Program-made: the position numbers and the translations under genes | The notes under the pieces: model-generated | What the model was told of the DNA's origin: nothing | What the model saw: only the letters and a program-made list of their open reading frames with translations | Databases searched by the model: none | Part shown: positions 37,801 through 52,243 of the stretch, in pieces | Layout of the letters: each line of letters opens with the position of its first letter | Position numbering within the stretch: the first letter of the stretch is position 1 | DNA from: Bombus terrestris | Lineage: Eukaryota > Arthropoda > Insecta > Hymenoptera > Apidae | DNA: 64,000 nt | NCBI RefSeq assembly: GCF_910591885.1 | Contig: NC_063279.1 | Location: 9,114,001 to 9,178,000 of the forward strand | Reading direction: 5' to 3'

Positions 37801-40800
37801 TTTACCTAAGAAAATAATTAAATATATAATCGAGAAACTTCATATATTTAATCAAGACAAAAATAAAGATCTCTTTTATTACCAAAATCTAAAGTCGATT
37901 TTGTTTCTGATTCATTGAAACTAGCTGGTGAACAACAAATAATAATCGTAGTTCTAGCATTGCCACCAAGAGATTCTTGCAAAATTCTAGTCAACTTTGA
38001 GTCACGGTAAGGAATGTGAGTTTTATTTCCATCAGCTAAAGCTGAAATTACGTTTCCAAGGGCTGATAAGGATTTATTAATATTTTTTGCTTCATCCAGT
38101 ACAGTGCCTTCTGCTCCAGTTTTTGAAACCTAAAATATAATATAAATATAAAACAGGTATATTCTGAGGAGAAGGGAGTAGATGTAATGATAGATTTAAT
38201 AGAGTAGATGTAAATCACCTTTTCTGAACCAGCTAAATCAACAAGATATAATTTTCCTGATAGCTTCTTCTGGTTTTCTAAGTTTTCTTGTTTTACATTT
38301 ATTAAGAATACAGAATGAGAACGTGAGCTGTGCTCATTCATGTTAGTTACAGCAATGTGCCTATTTGATTTTCCTTCTTCTATTACTTCAAACACTTCTT
38401 CAGGACTAGATACAAAGCGTTCTGTTGCACCTTTTACAAATGGTACTCGATTTTTATCTTCATGCACGCTTAGATTTACCTTGGATACTGAGAATGAAAA
38501 ACAATAAAATTATAAGTAACAATTTTAAGATTTTTCATGTTAAATAAGTAAAATGAATAATAAAGTTCTTACCATCAAGAAGATCTCTGATCTTATCCAT
38601 ATAGATTTCAAAGTACGATACTTTGATATGAAATTCCAAATTCTCTTCCATGCCATAAATATGATTGAAAATGTCATTAACGATTCTGGGAATAATACCC
38701 TGTTTATTTGGGTCTCCAATAACACCTTCCATGGTATGCGTTTTTCCTAATTTACACATAAATATTTCATTAGCAGAATCATATTAGAACTTAACTTTGA
38801 TATCAATAACTAATAACACATATTTATGTATTTTACTTAATAAAATATTTCAATTTACCTGAAGATGTTTGTCCATATGCAAAAATAGTGCCATTGTAGC
38901 CTGCCAACACATCTGTGACAATTGATCTAGCTGCTTCATTGTAAACTTTGTCTTGAGTAGCATTTGGCTTAAATACTTTGTCAAAAAGATATACTTTTCC
39001 CTAAAATAATATTGCAATATTAAATTAAAGAATATACGCTATTACGCAAAAGTTTTAGAACACGAAGCCATATTTTGATAAACTTTCATATGATATTTGT
39101 ACAATTTAAATCGTTCAAATTACATAGTTTTATTAATACAATTTACGGATGTATTTGTACGTATTAGTTGATTATATGACAATAAAATATTTCATTGTCC
39201 GAATAATGAAAATTTACAAAAATGAAAAATATATGTGAATTATTAGAGATACGCTCTGTTATGGTAGCCGTGAGCAGAACATTCTTTTCCGTTCCTTTAA
39301 TTCACGATGGCTATGTTCGCATATTTTTTCGATTTATACAAATATTTAGAACATATTATAGAATTACAGAAACCTAAATTAGAGTTTCTAGCTAATTCAA
39401 AGCTTCAGTTGAAATCACTTCGTTTTGAATACTTTTCGTGTGCACGTCGCATATTAATAATAAGAGAAAAGACTTGAATATAGCGAAGTGTTCTGAGAGA
39501 GTCTTTTTATCAGGAGAAGAGGCTATTCTGCAAGAGAAATTTTGAAGAAAGTGAGAACTTCTTCCGTTGTCTATAGCCTGCGATACATAATTTCGCAACT
39601 ACAGGTAATTTGAAATGAGAAAGGTAATAATTGAGAATCGATTTTTGTAAACGTAATAAAAGAAAAACTACTCCAAAAGCAAAAGTTGATAAATAAGAAA
39701 TGAAACTAATTTCGCGATTTGTGGAAAGTAGATTTTGAAGATACGCAACTCTAAAAAACACTTTAGTACGCTAAAAATCATCAACATTAATCACTAGAAG
39801 ACTATATTATGAATAAATCTAAATTTGAAATTTTTAAATCCGACCGACGGACTTTTCTTTGATTTAAGAATTAAACAATAATTAATGTATAAAAATAAAA
39901 AATGCTTCCTATATAAAAACGAATTGGAAATTGAACCGAAAACAACACAACGAGCAATTTGTTAATAATAAATAATTTTAGGAAAAAAATATTTGTGTAT
40001 ATTGCACAAACAAACGTAATCTCCGCTACATTAATCGAAACTATTCCATTCATGATAATGATCTTATGTATCTAGCGAAGATATGTAAAAAATGTCTAGA
40101 AGAAATAAATACTAAATAATATTAAATAATACTAAATACAACAGAAATAAATGTAATGGTAAAGTAGCTATTGCTTGATATTAACCTTATCGGAATACTA
40201 TAGGGTGTGTTAGGACGAAAAGTACGAAATAAAAATGTCCACAATTGCGGACAGAAGTAAAATATTACATAAAGGGAATGAAAGATAAGAAAGAAAAATA
40301 ACAATAGAGAATTTATTAAACAAATAATAATTGCTAAAATACCAAAATTAGTAAATATGATACTTAATATACACAGGGTATATATAGACGAAAAAATGAC
40401 TAATTGTTATTGATTTTGGTAAAGGATAGAGTTATTATGTTTTTAAACATGTTTGTTATTATACATATAAGTAATTCTGTAAAATATAGCATTACTTGAA
40501 ATATTTTATTGATTTCAATAATACTTTTAGGTTTTTATCAAATTTGATTAGGTATCCTGAGACTTTTAAACAAAATGTACTTAAATAATATTCATTTAAA
40601 AAATTAATGACACAAGACGAATGTTTGCCAATTTTAAATATGTAACAATACCTTAATTTTATTAAAATTCTATTTTTATCATACATATTTCACGAATCAG
40701 TGTGAAACACAAATAAAATATTGTAGGGATAATTATATATTACATATGTATTTGTAAGTCCCTTTGAAATATAGAAGAATATAGGAAAAAAGGGGAACAA

Positions 40801-42075
40801 TTGCACTCAATGAAGCTTTGTATCAGGAACCTTTTAAAACAATAGCGATATCTTTACTGAGCTCCAAGATCAAAAGACTTCTATATGAAATGGTACATTC
40901 ATGAACATGTATCTACTTAAAAATACATATCGGATCATTTCAAATTGCATACTACAAAAGTAAAAATATCATTAGGAATAGTTGTAATTTCTATATACAA
41001 TAATAAATTTAACAAATATTCATAATATATAATTATATATCTGTCTAATATTCTTAATACAAAATTATATACAACTACAAAAATTAAATTATTTGTTTAT
41101 ATAGAAGCAATAAGATCATAATGCAAGAAAGAGATAGATAGCAAGACAGATATTTAAAAATACTGATGCTATCAATTAAAAAAGTCCTAATCACTTAAAT
41201 GATTTGATAATCTATATATTTATCTATTTTATTATAAAGTGGTGATTTATTTATTAGTACAGCTGATAAAATCGTAATATATAAAAGATCATGAAGTGTA
41301 CATATATTTCCTGCAAGGATATAATGAGGATAAGGAGGAATTAAGGCTATAGGTAGTGGAAATATTTTACAAAAATTTAATTATTATAAAATACACAGGA
41401 TCGTTCATTAAATGAAGTTGTAGCGAACGCGATCTCAAACATTTCACAAAGTTGAACTTGTATTTGACGAATCTGAGGCCAACAACAATTTTTAACGCCA
41501 CAAAATATATATATGTAGTTAAATTGACAATTGGCTACCATCGATGAACGAAAAAGAAGTTCGATCGTTGACAATTCGGTACTGTATCTACTTCGAAATT
41601 ACGGTTTAATCATTCGCTGAAATAGATGCGTCAACGTGAGGAAATCGTTCAGCTCGACGAAGCACCGATGGAGGCGGAATGAAATCTCCATTTCGCCGAA
41701 AATAACAAAAATGAATCATCCTGTGCGTCGATCGAAGGATTCTTTTAATCGGCGTTAAATGCATAGCATGACGATTTACAGATAGAATATACTGAATATA
41801 GAGAAGGACCGAGAGAGCAGCTGTCAGCTGTGCACGATGACATCACACGTAAGCTGAACACGGTTAACTAAATGTGATAACTAAAAACGAGAATGACGCG
41901 TGTAAAATCTACGTACCCCTATAGAGATGCAGTTATCCTCGCCGCCGGATGGGAATTTTACGATGAATTTCGAGCCAGCCTTCTCCTCGGAGTCGTTCAA
42001 AGGTCGAAATCTACAGACTACCTTGATACTGTCCTCCGCGGCAATCTCACGCTCCCTCGGCGTCTCCATTGCCAT
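34885..42075 (-). CDS. Khc: Kinesin-1 heavy chain
   Basis: Fourteen exons: 41917-42075, 38859-39000, 38573-38746, 38219-38487, 37883-38129, 37569-37805, 37149-37495, 36860-37063, 36635-36778, 36269-36553, 35957-36142, 35678-35881, 35276-35570 and a proposed 23-nt coding end 34885-34907. This gives 971 residues, close to the fly protein. The motor domain spans about 1-335, with nucleotide motif GQTSSGKT (about 94-101, split by intron 2), switch I NEHSSRSH and switch II DLAGSE. The neck region reads VCVNEELTAEEW. A long coiled-coil stalk ends in the autoinhibitory tail motif AQIAKPIRAG. The protein walks towards microtubule plus ends carrying organelles and RNPs. Intron 1 is large (2.9 kb). Without the last exon, read-through gives a stop at 35268 and 966 residues. 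Confidence 0.97.
36140..36250. repeat. AT-rich short repeat array in Khc intron
   Basis: Repeated TAATATTTAGTATT-like and ATAATAATA units fill the intron between the exons ending 36142 and 36269. Simple-sequence DNA without coding potential. Confidence 0.7.
39001..41916 (-). other. Large first intron of Khc
   Basis: 2.9 kb of AT-rich DNA between kinesin coding exons 1 and 2. A Tc1-like terminal motif lies at 39042-39064 (GCAAAAGTTTTAGAACAC). No coding sequence is seen. First introns of this size often hold regulatory elements, but none is identified. Confidence 0.6.
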
Positions 42076-42248
42076 ATTTCGGTAGCTCGAATTCGTGACA
42101 CGAGTTCCTTAGTTATTCTGATTAGTCACACTTAAAAATGATTTCCGATCTCTCGTAGGGTGCATAGGCGACGAGATGGTCGCGTGAACCGCATCAAGAA
42201 CCACTACCGTCTTCTCTGTCACAAACCACAGCCCGTTTTGGAGCCAGC

Positions 42249-42262
42249 AAAGATGGCTGCCG
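42249..42262 (+). promoter_or_regulatory. YY1/Pho-like site in Khc promoter
   Basis: AAAGATGGCTGCCG, a good match to the AAGATGGC core bound by YY1/Pho proteins. It lies about 180 bases upstream of the kinesin start codon in a GC-richer patch. Such sites typically sit at or just after transcription starts of housekeeping genes. Confidence 0.45.
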
Positions 42263-45200
42263 TTGTTCGACGATTTTGCGGGTGGGTTGATTTGCGTGTG
42301 CAAAGGTGAGAATCAACGATCGTACTTATGTTAGACTGGTGAAGAAACATGGACGATATAAGGTGTGACACGCGGCCAGTCCTCTTCTACTAATACATTA
42401 CTACTACTCTATATTGAAACACGGAAGTGATTTTTTTGAATATACTTCGGGTACTCTAAAAACCAATCGATGAGAAGTCTAGACAAAGTTTAACGCAAAC
42501 GCGTCGAACTAAACGTGCGCGCGCGCCGTACGACTTGCCTGTTTGCGCACACGAAACAGCATTGTCGGCGGATATCATACATACGTTGTCAGGGCTGTAA
42601 CCTGCGTGGGCGTCGGATCCTTATTCCATTTTCTAGTCAAATACTTTTTTGGTCATTTTGTAGGATGCTAATATTCCTCCTTGAAAATCAATTATAGTTT
42701 ACTTATAACGTTTATAAATCATTTTGTATATCCGAAATTTGGACATAATGTCTGTAATTATTTTATATAACCTCTTTTTTTGCATAATACATTTTTCATT
42801 TAATTTAGTTTACAAATATTGCTTTTTTGTTGACTAATGCTTTAAGTTGTTCAATTTGAATCTAAATTTGTAATTATACTTTTGTAGGTTATATGACTAT
42901 ATTTTTTAAACAGATTTCTTAGTTTACCTAATAAAATAGTGTGAATAATCATAATCATATTATATAGCTTCCATCAAATTATTTTTAACGAAGGAAGGAC
43001 AATTGGATTAAATATTTTGATTTTTAATATCGTTAAAAATTTATTTTTTATCTTTCTACTAGGTGATTCGTACTTCAATTGCATTTAATAGTCCTCGATA
43101 TATAAAATTTAAATTTTGCTATTTCTACAATTTACGAATGTATATTAAATTGGTCAATTTCAAGTTTTATGCTTCCTAATATCAGGATTCACAAACACAA
43201 CTTGTAAAAAAATAATGGAATATTTTGATAATGATATTGCATCATCTATTTAGATATCAATGTTTATTAAAACACAATCACAAAATAATATTATTATATT
43301 ACAGTATTATATTAAAATGATATATATGTATAATAAACATTATATCTCTAGCGCACAAAAATTTTTATTTATCATTAACATATTTGTAATAACTGAAAAT
43401 ATAAGTATATCACCTATCAATATTCACACAATGAATTATGAATTTGTCGTAATAAAAAAATACACAAAAATTTAGTATTATAAAAAATTGTAAAAAGTAA
43501 ATTAAAAAGTATATATTTTTTGGAAGTTTTTATTAGCATATCATCACTAAATTTCAAAATTTCTTTCTCTTTTGATTTTAAGAAAAGAAAATAAATATCA
43601 TTTTGATACTGGTATACAAGTATATAATCTGAAATATAAAATTTATTGTATGAGAATGTATTAAAAATATATTTAAAAACCTTGGTTCTAATCCGTAATT
43701 GATTTTTTTTTTTGCACTTTACTACGGTGCTGCCTTTCTTTACCCTCATTATTTTTGTTCTTACATCCTGTCGTGACCTTCATAACCTGACATTTATTGA
43801 TTCAAACATTTCAAACAGATTTTGCACTATGTTTATGCATAGACTGCAACATTATCTTCATAGAATTTTTCTACGAAGACAAATATCTTATATTTTCGCG
43901 AAACAAAGAATATTGGTATTTTATAAAATAAAACATCAAATTGATAATAAGTCGACCATAGAAAAATGCATTGGTATTGTCTTGTGTATAACCATTACAT
44001 AATAATGAACATACGTGTGAAACTATTGAAAACTTTATCGACAAATTTTCTTTGTTAGGACTATGAATCACCAACTCGATTTTGCGTTATTTAAGAAATA
44101 AAATTGTCAAGCACCGCAAATTTTTTTTAATTAAAAATATTTCACATTTAATCTGATGGATAATCTTTAACTTTAGATCTCGGAACGTAAGAATGTAATT
44201 GTACATACTTTCGGGATATATTTTTAGAAAATTGTATGACATGTCACGACTAAATTAGATTTTTTAGAAGATACCATCCGTTAAGTTTAAAATTTTCACT
44301 TCCTCTGAATACCTAATTTTTCGTAAGACTGTAATTATTCTATAAATTAGAAAAGTTTGCTTATTATCATTTTCTTTATATGAAAGTAGATTGGATATTA
44401 TAAGAAAGGAAGAACAATGTTTAATGTAACATAACAAAAGAGGCACATTTTATTTTCTTTAACAATAAAGTAAAGAATGCTCTCACACAGTCATGGTTCA
44501 TTGTAAATGTTATGTGTTATCTAATATTACAATGCCTGTAACTTGTACAGTATGTCTAAATAGTCTATAATTTGCCATGCTATATGACTAGTTTACAGAT
44601 AATATAAGGTGCAACTTATCTTCAACAATCACATAATATTAGTATTTCTATTTAATAAATATTGTTTCTATTATTACTACATTAATGTTATTATTGTTAT
44701 TTATCGACGTTGTTACTACTAACATCACATAAAACCAAACAATCACTTAAACGAAATTTTAAGAGTAAATAACATATAAAAATGTTTTCAATATTTTATA
44801 TCGTTACTTTTAGTTGTCATTTCTTTGCCGATTTTTATAGATATTTAATACTTCATTTTGAATTCTACTAGATAATAAATAATTTCATTAAATTTACTCT
44901 GTAATATAATTTTGCGCCAGGAGAAATATAAATAAAGTTGTGTTGTATTATCTCTTGCACATTACAGAACCCGTATATGTTTTTGTATATTATACATATT
45001 TTTTTTTCTTTTAAGATGAGGAACGATTAAATGATCAACAGATAAAAATTTTTTACATTAATGCCGCAAAAGCGAGATTAAAGTTCAAGAGGTAGACTAA
45101 ATCTTGAAGTATAGGGCCATCTACATGCTCACCAATTCTTCAAGTCATATTATAACGTTTGTTTAGTATAGTTTTTTCTAAAATTAGTTTTAGAGAATTA

Positions 45201-46284
45201 AATAAACGAATTATAAACAATGTCCTACATATTAAATAAAATTCTATAAAACGTCTATGTTAATATTAAATGTGAAATTAATAACTGAATGATGATTGAT
45301 TATTCTTATTACTTTCATTGACTGTGTATTCTTCATATACTATTCATATTTTCATTGTTTATTCATTAACTGCTTTTCTGGACATTTTAAACATTCTTGA
45401 TTAATACCAAATACTTGAAATTTTTACTTAGTTTGAAGATAAATTATATAAAACACGTTGGAAGAATGTTTATATGTGAGAAGATATCACTAAATATGCA
45501 ATAAAAAATTTTTGTTTTATAAACATTTTTTTTGCTTCATTGTAGAACTTCGTAAATTAATTATGAAAATATTAAATAAATTGACATGGAATGTCTGAAA
45601 ATATTAGAAAAATAGCTGTAAAATTGAATATTTAAAATTACAGACTAGAAATCAGTATTATACCTACAAACTAAGTAGACAACAGAATAAATTAGCTACA
45701 CAGCTGCATTATATATTTTTGTAAAATGCGATATTAAATGCTCCTCAATTTTCATAAAAAATTTATAAGAGTATTTTTACAAAATATAAAGAAAAGAAGC
45801 TTTTATAGAAATTATGCTAAATAAGTCGCTTATTTTTGTATCAATTTCAAAATCAGTTTTTTCTATACCACATATATCTACAATGTTTTCCGAACAATTT
45901 CTAGAACTATAGAAGTTTGAACAGAAATAATTGTATATATTCATACCTAAACATTTTTTCTTAATGTATTAAATCTATAATTTTTACACAAGAAATGTAC
46001 TACGCGAATCGTTATTTAGTTTTAATATAAATAGATTACAGCAATATGTATACAATATTTAAAATTTTCAAAATATGCGCAACTGTTTTTGTTAGATATT
46101 TACATTTTGATACAGTTTTGATTGTAGTAATCTAAAAATCCGATCATGAATTTTTGGATAGTAGAATACATTACCAATCTTACTAATCTATTTTTAAATC
46201 TGCAATGATGCTTTATTCAAATAACACGAACCTTGATGTTTTTCTTATATCGTTACGCATTTGCTGTAATCATAGCAAATTCTC
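42263..46284. other. Khc upstream DNA and Hecw 3' side
   Basis: GC-richer DNA up to about 42610, with an alternating GCGCGCGC run near 42527, is probably promoter sequence of kinesin. From there to 46284 the DNA is very AT-rich and probably includes the Hecw 3' untranslated region on the minus strand. Frames at 43417-44074 are low-complexity. No gene is supported. Confidence 0.5.
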
Positions 46285-49200
46285 TTACTCTATTCCAAAA
46301 GTATTTGTTTCTTCTACAGCCAATAAAAGCTTTTCGTATAAAATTTCAGGCGTAGGATACGGTGGAAGATCCAAGCGATTAAAGCATGTATGAGCCCTAA
46401 AAAGTTATCTATTTTGAAGAATAGCATTATTGAATAAATAAAATGATACTATTAACAAATTTGAGAAACATTCATACCATAAATATTATAAGAATTTTAA
46501 TTGTTTTGTTCATTATATTACTTTTAAGACAACTTTTATACCTGGGTAAACTATTTGGCCTTCCCCATTTTTCAATGCAAAATTTCCGTGGTCCTGTAGA
46601 TCCACGTAAAGCTGCAAATCCTTCATATGGAATGCTTGATGTACCAGTAACGAATTGTAGCAGTCTCAATCGTTGTTCATTAGTAAATCGGCTTATACTG
46701 CTCCAAAACCATTCTACTACTGGATGTGCATCGTGATAACCACTTCTGTATTCTGTATGCGTTCTCCAATCGTTAAGATCAATTTCTGCCGCTCCAGCTA
46801 TTACTAATTCTAACTCTCGTGCATCAAAAACTGATACTAATCGTGGATCTACGACTTCATAAAATCCACGAACTAGGGATTCCGTTTGTTCGGCAATGCC
46901 GCGCTCAAGTCTCCAACGTACAACTCTTTCAAGGTATTCCTTTTTATTTTTCTCCGTAACTGCAATGTTTCTTCCTCCTGGTTTTAGTTCACGTTCAGCT
47001 ACTCGGCCCAGAAGTTCTTCCGTGACCGAAAAAGTTAATTCCAATGGTTCAATACTTATATCTCTTTCTTTAATCCACATTAAACTTTGATGGAATTCTT
47101 GATCTAAACTCTCTAAATCACTTAGACTCGCTGGTATTCTCAGAAGAGCTTTATAAAATGGTCTTGTAAAAAAGGCATCAAGCAGATATTGGTGAACTAA
47201 AGCTAAACCCAATACTCTGCCTGAAAACCTGAACCAATCATGGTAATTATCTACAAAAGCTGACATTGGCGACACTTGTACGGTATAAGTGTCGTTAGCA
47301 GAATATTCAAATAAACCGTAATAAGGATTAAAAAGTTCGCGCGACAGATGAAAGAAAAATTCACGAGATGGGCCACCATAATCTACACCTTCTTCCTCAT
47401 CAAACATTATAACTAACTTGCTTTTCTGCAAGTCTTTTTTTGAAGCAGCCATAATACGAGTGAAAGCATCTTCCAGGAAATGTTCTCTTCTAATATGTAA
47501 TCTAAATAAAATATATAAAAAGTATATAATATAATAAATATATTTATACATTTTTTATATTGGGATATACTTACTTTAATTTTCCTGGACCTTGTCCATA
47601 TCCTTTACTTTCTAGCTTCCTATAAAATGTTCTAAGTTTAGCTTCAAAATCTCTTCTATATGGAGCTGGAGCTCTAGCAGAAGCTCTTGTTAAGCCAGGC
47701 GAAGCATGCGGACTACCTAATGGAGATCTGCCTACGTTTCCAGGTACATATGACATAATTTCTTGTTCAAATAAACTGCAACAATAAATTCAATATTTTA
47801 ATATTATTTCATCCTTTACGGCCTTCAGAAATTACATTATTTTTTACCTTAATAATAATGCTAGAGGTACGTCATGTCCCAATCGTTGTAAAGCAGTCGT
47901 CCCTTCAATTCGTATCGTATTTACTTTCTCTCGAAGCGCAATATTTTGTCCTAATGCTGAATGTCTTTCTTTTAAGATATCCATTATATTTGGTTGGCGC
48001 AAAAAGGCAACAACTTTGTCGTTATAAGCTACAGGTATATCGGGTGTAGTTGTAATAGCTGACTGTTGTGGTCTAGGTGGAGGTACAGGTGCTTCATCCA
48101 ATAATGTTCGTGTGTAAGTCGGTTCAGTAGGTAATCTTGGATCAATGAAAGATGTTGCTTTTCTTGCATGACAAATGAAAAATTTCTGAAAATATTAACA
48201 ATTGACTATCAGAAAGATTTCTCAAATAACGGAAATAATTTAAATCGTGGCATATTTACTTTGCCTGTTCTATCAAGTTTTGATTCATAGCCTCTTGGAA
48301 GTTCTTTAGCTGGATCGGAAAAGAAATTTATTAATGCAACCAAATCTCTATTATGTTCGTATCTCGGAAAAACTGCTGTATCTCTTCTGACTTTGCTAAT
48401 CATGTGTTTCAAACTGGGATTACGATTATACAATTCCACTGCTTCTGCATGACTATGTAATACTGTGAAAAAATCGGGTCTCGTTAAAAATAATACTGGA
48501 GGACTCGTATTAATATCGAATGGTTCGTTTTCAATTCTTTCGACTCGTTCATTCGGTCGTTCCATATTCTCAAAATTATTTTCATTTGCATGTTGAGAAC
48601 TAGACGGCTCGCGATCAATATTGTCGGGTCGAGAAATAGTTCGACGAACGCTCTGATAACGTCTGTCTAATTGCTGCCTCCGAAGATCACAGCCAGTGTT
48701 CCGTGTTGTTAAATTGGGCCTTTGCCAAGTTGTCGTTCGATTAATATGATCTATGTAGAACACCCGACCATGACTATCGATTCTTGCTTCCCATGCTGCG
48801 ATAATAATATATTCAATAAAATTTTCTTGTTTAATTACACTATAACATTATTAAAGTTATGTTAAATTTATCTTACATGGTGGCAAAGGTTCCTCAGATG
48901 GTAATGGTACATTAGATGTTTGACACATCGGTAACGGACGCAATGGCTTTGGACGATGTGTAGGTGTTGGTGGACACTCTAATGGATTTGTTAAACCAGA
49001 TATTGGTCTTTCTAATGGTCTAGGGGGCCTTGGTGAACTTAACAGCGCTATACTTTTTGTGACAGCTCTCCGCGACTAAAATATTAAGGGGATTGATTAT
49101 AATAATGTAAATACGAGAATCATATAAATATAAAAAATTGTAAAAACTTTATATGAGACATCAATATTCACAAAAAAACGTTAAATACAAGCTAAAATTA

Positions 49201-51129
49201 CATTATATGCTTACCAATTAACTGCAGTGCATATATTTCATTAAATTACCTTTGAATTAGAAGCTTCATCAACATCTACAATTTCAAATCCAAAACAATC
49301 TTCAGGGTGCAAGGGTGCAGAATATTTTTGAGGATGTCTTTTGGGTAATTCTGGTGGGCCAGTTGGTAAAGCATTACTTCTATGTAAAAGTTTGTGCGTT
49401 ACCCGTGGTGGTAGTGGTGGAGGATTTGGATACAATGTTTCATATAAACCTTCAGGAAATGAAAAGCCTTCTGTACTTCGCCACAATTGATAATATTCCA
49501 CGCCTTCTTTTGTCACAATACCATTTGTATCACATGGTTTCTGAAGTAAAATATATTTTATAAATTGTGACTTTAAAACAATTCTACTTTCAACATGTTT
49601 TATACTAAAATTTAATTTATAAATTTGAAGGAGTGTAATATTAATCTATTAACAATTTAAAAATGAAAATCAAATTGCATGTGCATATATAAAAGTGTAA
49701 AGGAAATATACATATTTGCATATATCAAATATTGAAACTTGTTTGATTTGAGGAAAAATATGAAACATTTAGTACATAAGTAAGATTAAACATTAAAAAT
49801 AACAATAGAATGCTGAATTACTTGAGTGTAATAATAATAAATATTTATCAAATTTTAATACAGTTAAAGTAACTGCACCTTTTTGGTCCCATTATGACCT
49901 AGAACTGCTTGTTGTGATTCTGTATCAGAATTACTTGCATCACTACTGTTTGAAGAACGAGGTTCTATTTCAATGCCTTGGGCTTCTTTAGTTGATGATG
50001 GTTCCAATAGTGCCACAGCATTTTCTTCCAGCTCATGCTGCTGAGCACTGGCAGTTTCAGATAAATTTTCTAAAATTGGCAGTTTAAATGGTTTTTTTGT
50101 AATATCATTACAATGTACTAAATCTGTTAACATGTTTTGTGATTTTGGCACACTTTTAGATGTGTGTGAACTACCAGCTTCATTTAATCTGCTTAAATTT
50201 TCACTTATACTCTTATTATTATTTTCTGTTATACTTAATGATTTATATGTATTAACAATATCATTGCTATGTGTTTCACTTATTGAAGTGCTCAGAAATT
50301 GTAATGGTTCATTAGAACTGCATGAAGCTATACCCTGTAATGGTAAGCTACAAGCATCTTTCATAGAATCTCTGTTGTGAGTACTAAATTGAGAACTAAA
50401 TTGTTGTAAAACATTGTCATCATTATTGTTATGTTTGTCCCCTGTACTCTGTTCATATTGTGATTCTGTGCTACTAGATTGCAAATCTTTGCTAAAAAAT
50501 TGTTTCTTTCTGATCATGTTTCTAGAAGATAAAGGCAGCTGTTCTACAAAACTGTTTACCTTTCCATGACTACTATCTATATTTGCCAAGAAACACTTCT
50601 TTCTTGTTAAGTTTTTATGAGACAATGATAAATGTTTTTGTCTAGAACTTTGCGCAATTTCATCATCCAATCTACTTGAAACACTAGCAATATCATCAAT
50701 TTCACAACCCGATGCTAATGCAGCTGCACCAGCACTCTTGGAAATTACACTTCCTTTATTACATTTTGATTCAGAACATGCACTTAATTCTTCAAGGGCA
50801 TTCGATACCTGAATATTACTTGTTTTATCAATTACTTCTTCATTAGAAGATGCTTTTTGTTGCTGTAAATCATTTTCATTTGACATACAGTTTACATCTG
50901 GTGACAAAGAAGGATTCTTATCTTGTTCTATAAAATCACTTCTAACATCAGACTTAATCACTTTTTTACTACTATTTCTTATGGAATTGGTTTCCACATG
51001 ATTTACCGTAGCTGAAGATTCTTCACTTGTCACGCCGACTGTTAATAACGTAACAGATTGTTCTTCAGGTTCATTTTCTCCATTATCTTCTTCAGAACCT
51101 ATATTTTTAACATTAATCTCAGATGGCAT
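46285..51129 (-). CDS. Hecw: HECT-type E3 ubiquitin ligase, HECW family
   Basis: Eight coding exons: 49879-51129, 49250-49540, 48877-49075, 48260-48795, 47848-48185, 47575-47775, 46542-47501 and 46285-46396. They total 1295 residues. The first 417 residues are serine- and glutamate-rich with no clear domain. A proline-rich stretch follows, then WW1 (about 582-608, WEARIDSHGRVFYIDH). A helical segment, WW2 (about 750-780, split by intron 4) and the HECT domain (about 940-1295) complete the protein. The catalytic Cys is at about 1263 in HTCFNRLDLPPYP. An in-frame TAA lies just upstream of the start and a splice acceptor lies at 51172, so the start is firm. No C2 domain precedes it, unlike vertebrate HECW1/2. 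The enzyme transfers ubiquitin from E2 to substrate. Confidence 0.96.
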
Positions 51130-51171
51130 TTTTTAAAACATAGTACCAATCAATTATATTTCTTTATATTG
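51130..51171 (-). other. Hecw 5' untranslated part of first coding exon
   Basis: An acceptor (TTTATTTACAG) at 51172 on the minus strand joins to 42 non-coding bases before the ATG. At least one further untranslated exon must therefore lie upstream, probably between 51.2 and 52.1 kb. Confidence 0.6.
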
Positions 51172-52214
51172 CTGTAAATAAAAATGAAATAAAAATGTTA
51201 ATAAAATAAATAATAATTAAATTATATGAATAATTTTATCATATAATAAAAGCATTGGTGCAATATTGAAGGTAGTATATTGAATAAAATTGGGACTATA
51301 TATTTGACACAATTCTTTGTGAACAGTACACTAATTTTCATTGTAATAATTTTATTCTAATACTTTTATCAGGAATTCACAGATCATAGCGATATTAAAA
51401 AAAATTTGTTTAGTCCGATACAGACAAAAATATTGAAATATGTACATACCAATGTACACTATAATTGTCACAAAGCATGTAACGTATCCAGTATTTAAAG
51501 TTCGGCACTCATATTATTCAAAATCGTTATGAAAAACTAACTAAAAAAATTTATTACAATTTCCGTTAATCACATATAACGGAACAGTAAATAAGTTATA
51601 GTTCGTTTTTGTGATACGGTACCTTTAAAGGAGATAATTATTAATACTTCAAATTTTGCACACACTAGTAACATCAAATCGTATTGAAATATTAACACAT
51701 TGGTGCATTTTACCTGCATATGTTACATCATTTCAAATATCTCAAATGAAAAGCCCCGGTAAAGACATTTTACGTCACATTTACATATTCATTTACTCTC
51801 CTTGATCATTATACGAATTCATCAAAGAACGCTTTGACAGAAAGATATAGCAGACTGTATCTGGTAATTTTTCGTAGCGTTACATACATAGCCTATGCTG
51901 TCACATACACCTGATTTTGATGCCCATTTGGGGAATTTGGAGTTAGATTGTTTCTATGAAGCGTTAAGGCGCTCCACTCGCCTTTTGTAAATTGAAAATT
52001 AAATAAAATTAAAAACAATTGAATTGTATGAAAAATAAAACAAAAGTTATAATTATTTTGTTAGATAATTATCTCTATGATGTAAATTGAAGAGAATATC
52101 TGATTAACTTTACTTGAACAGCAAGTGTTTATAGTTTCTTTTTGTGTGTCACTAAATAAGGTATCACTAGACGCAATATTTCATTAGACGACCGTGATCC
52201 AAGTTCAATATAAC
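51172..52214. promoter_or_regulatory. Divergent Hecw/RpL32 intergenic region
   Basis: About 1 kb separates the Hecw leader from the proposed RpL32 start. A GC-richer block at 51890-51990 with GCGTTAAGGCGC is the likeliest Hecw first exon or promoter. The rest is AT-rich. Confidence 0.45.
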
Positions 52215-52243
52215 CTCTTTTGTTTGGTGTGTAGTAAGAGACG
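52215..52243 (+). other. Proposed RpL32 untranslated first exon with TOP start
   Basis: CTCTTTTG at 52215 resembles the terminal oligopyrimidine start of ribosomal protein mRNAs. A donor (ACG followed by GTACGT) lies at 52244. An acceptor (GTTCTTAG) at 52475 then rejoins nine bases before the ATG. This intron in the leader is common for ribosomal protein genes. Confidence 0.55.

Noticed and set aside
43417..44074. Frames of 67-110 codons in the Hecw 3' side
   Set aside because: AT-driven lysine, isoleucine and phenylalanine-rich sequence typical of untranslated DNA.
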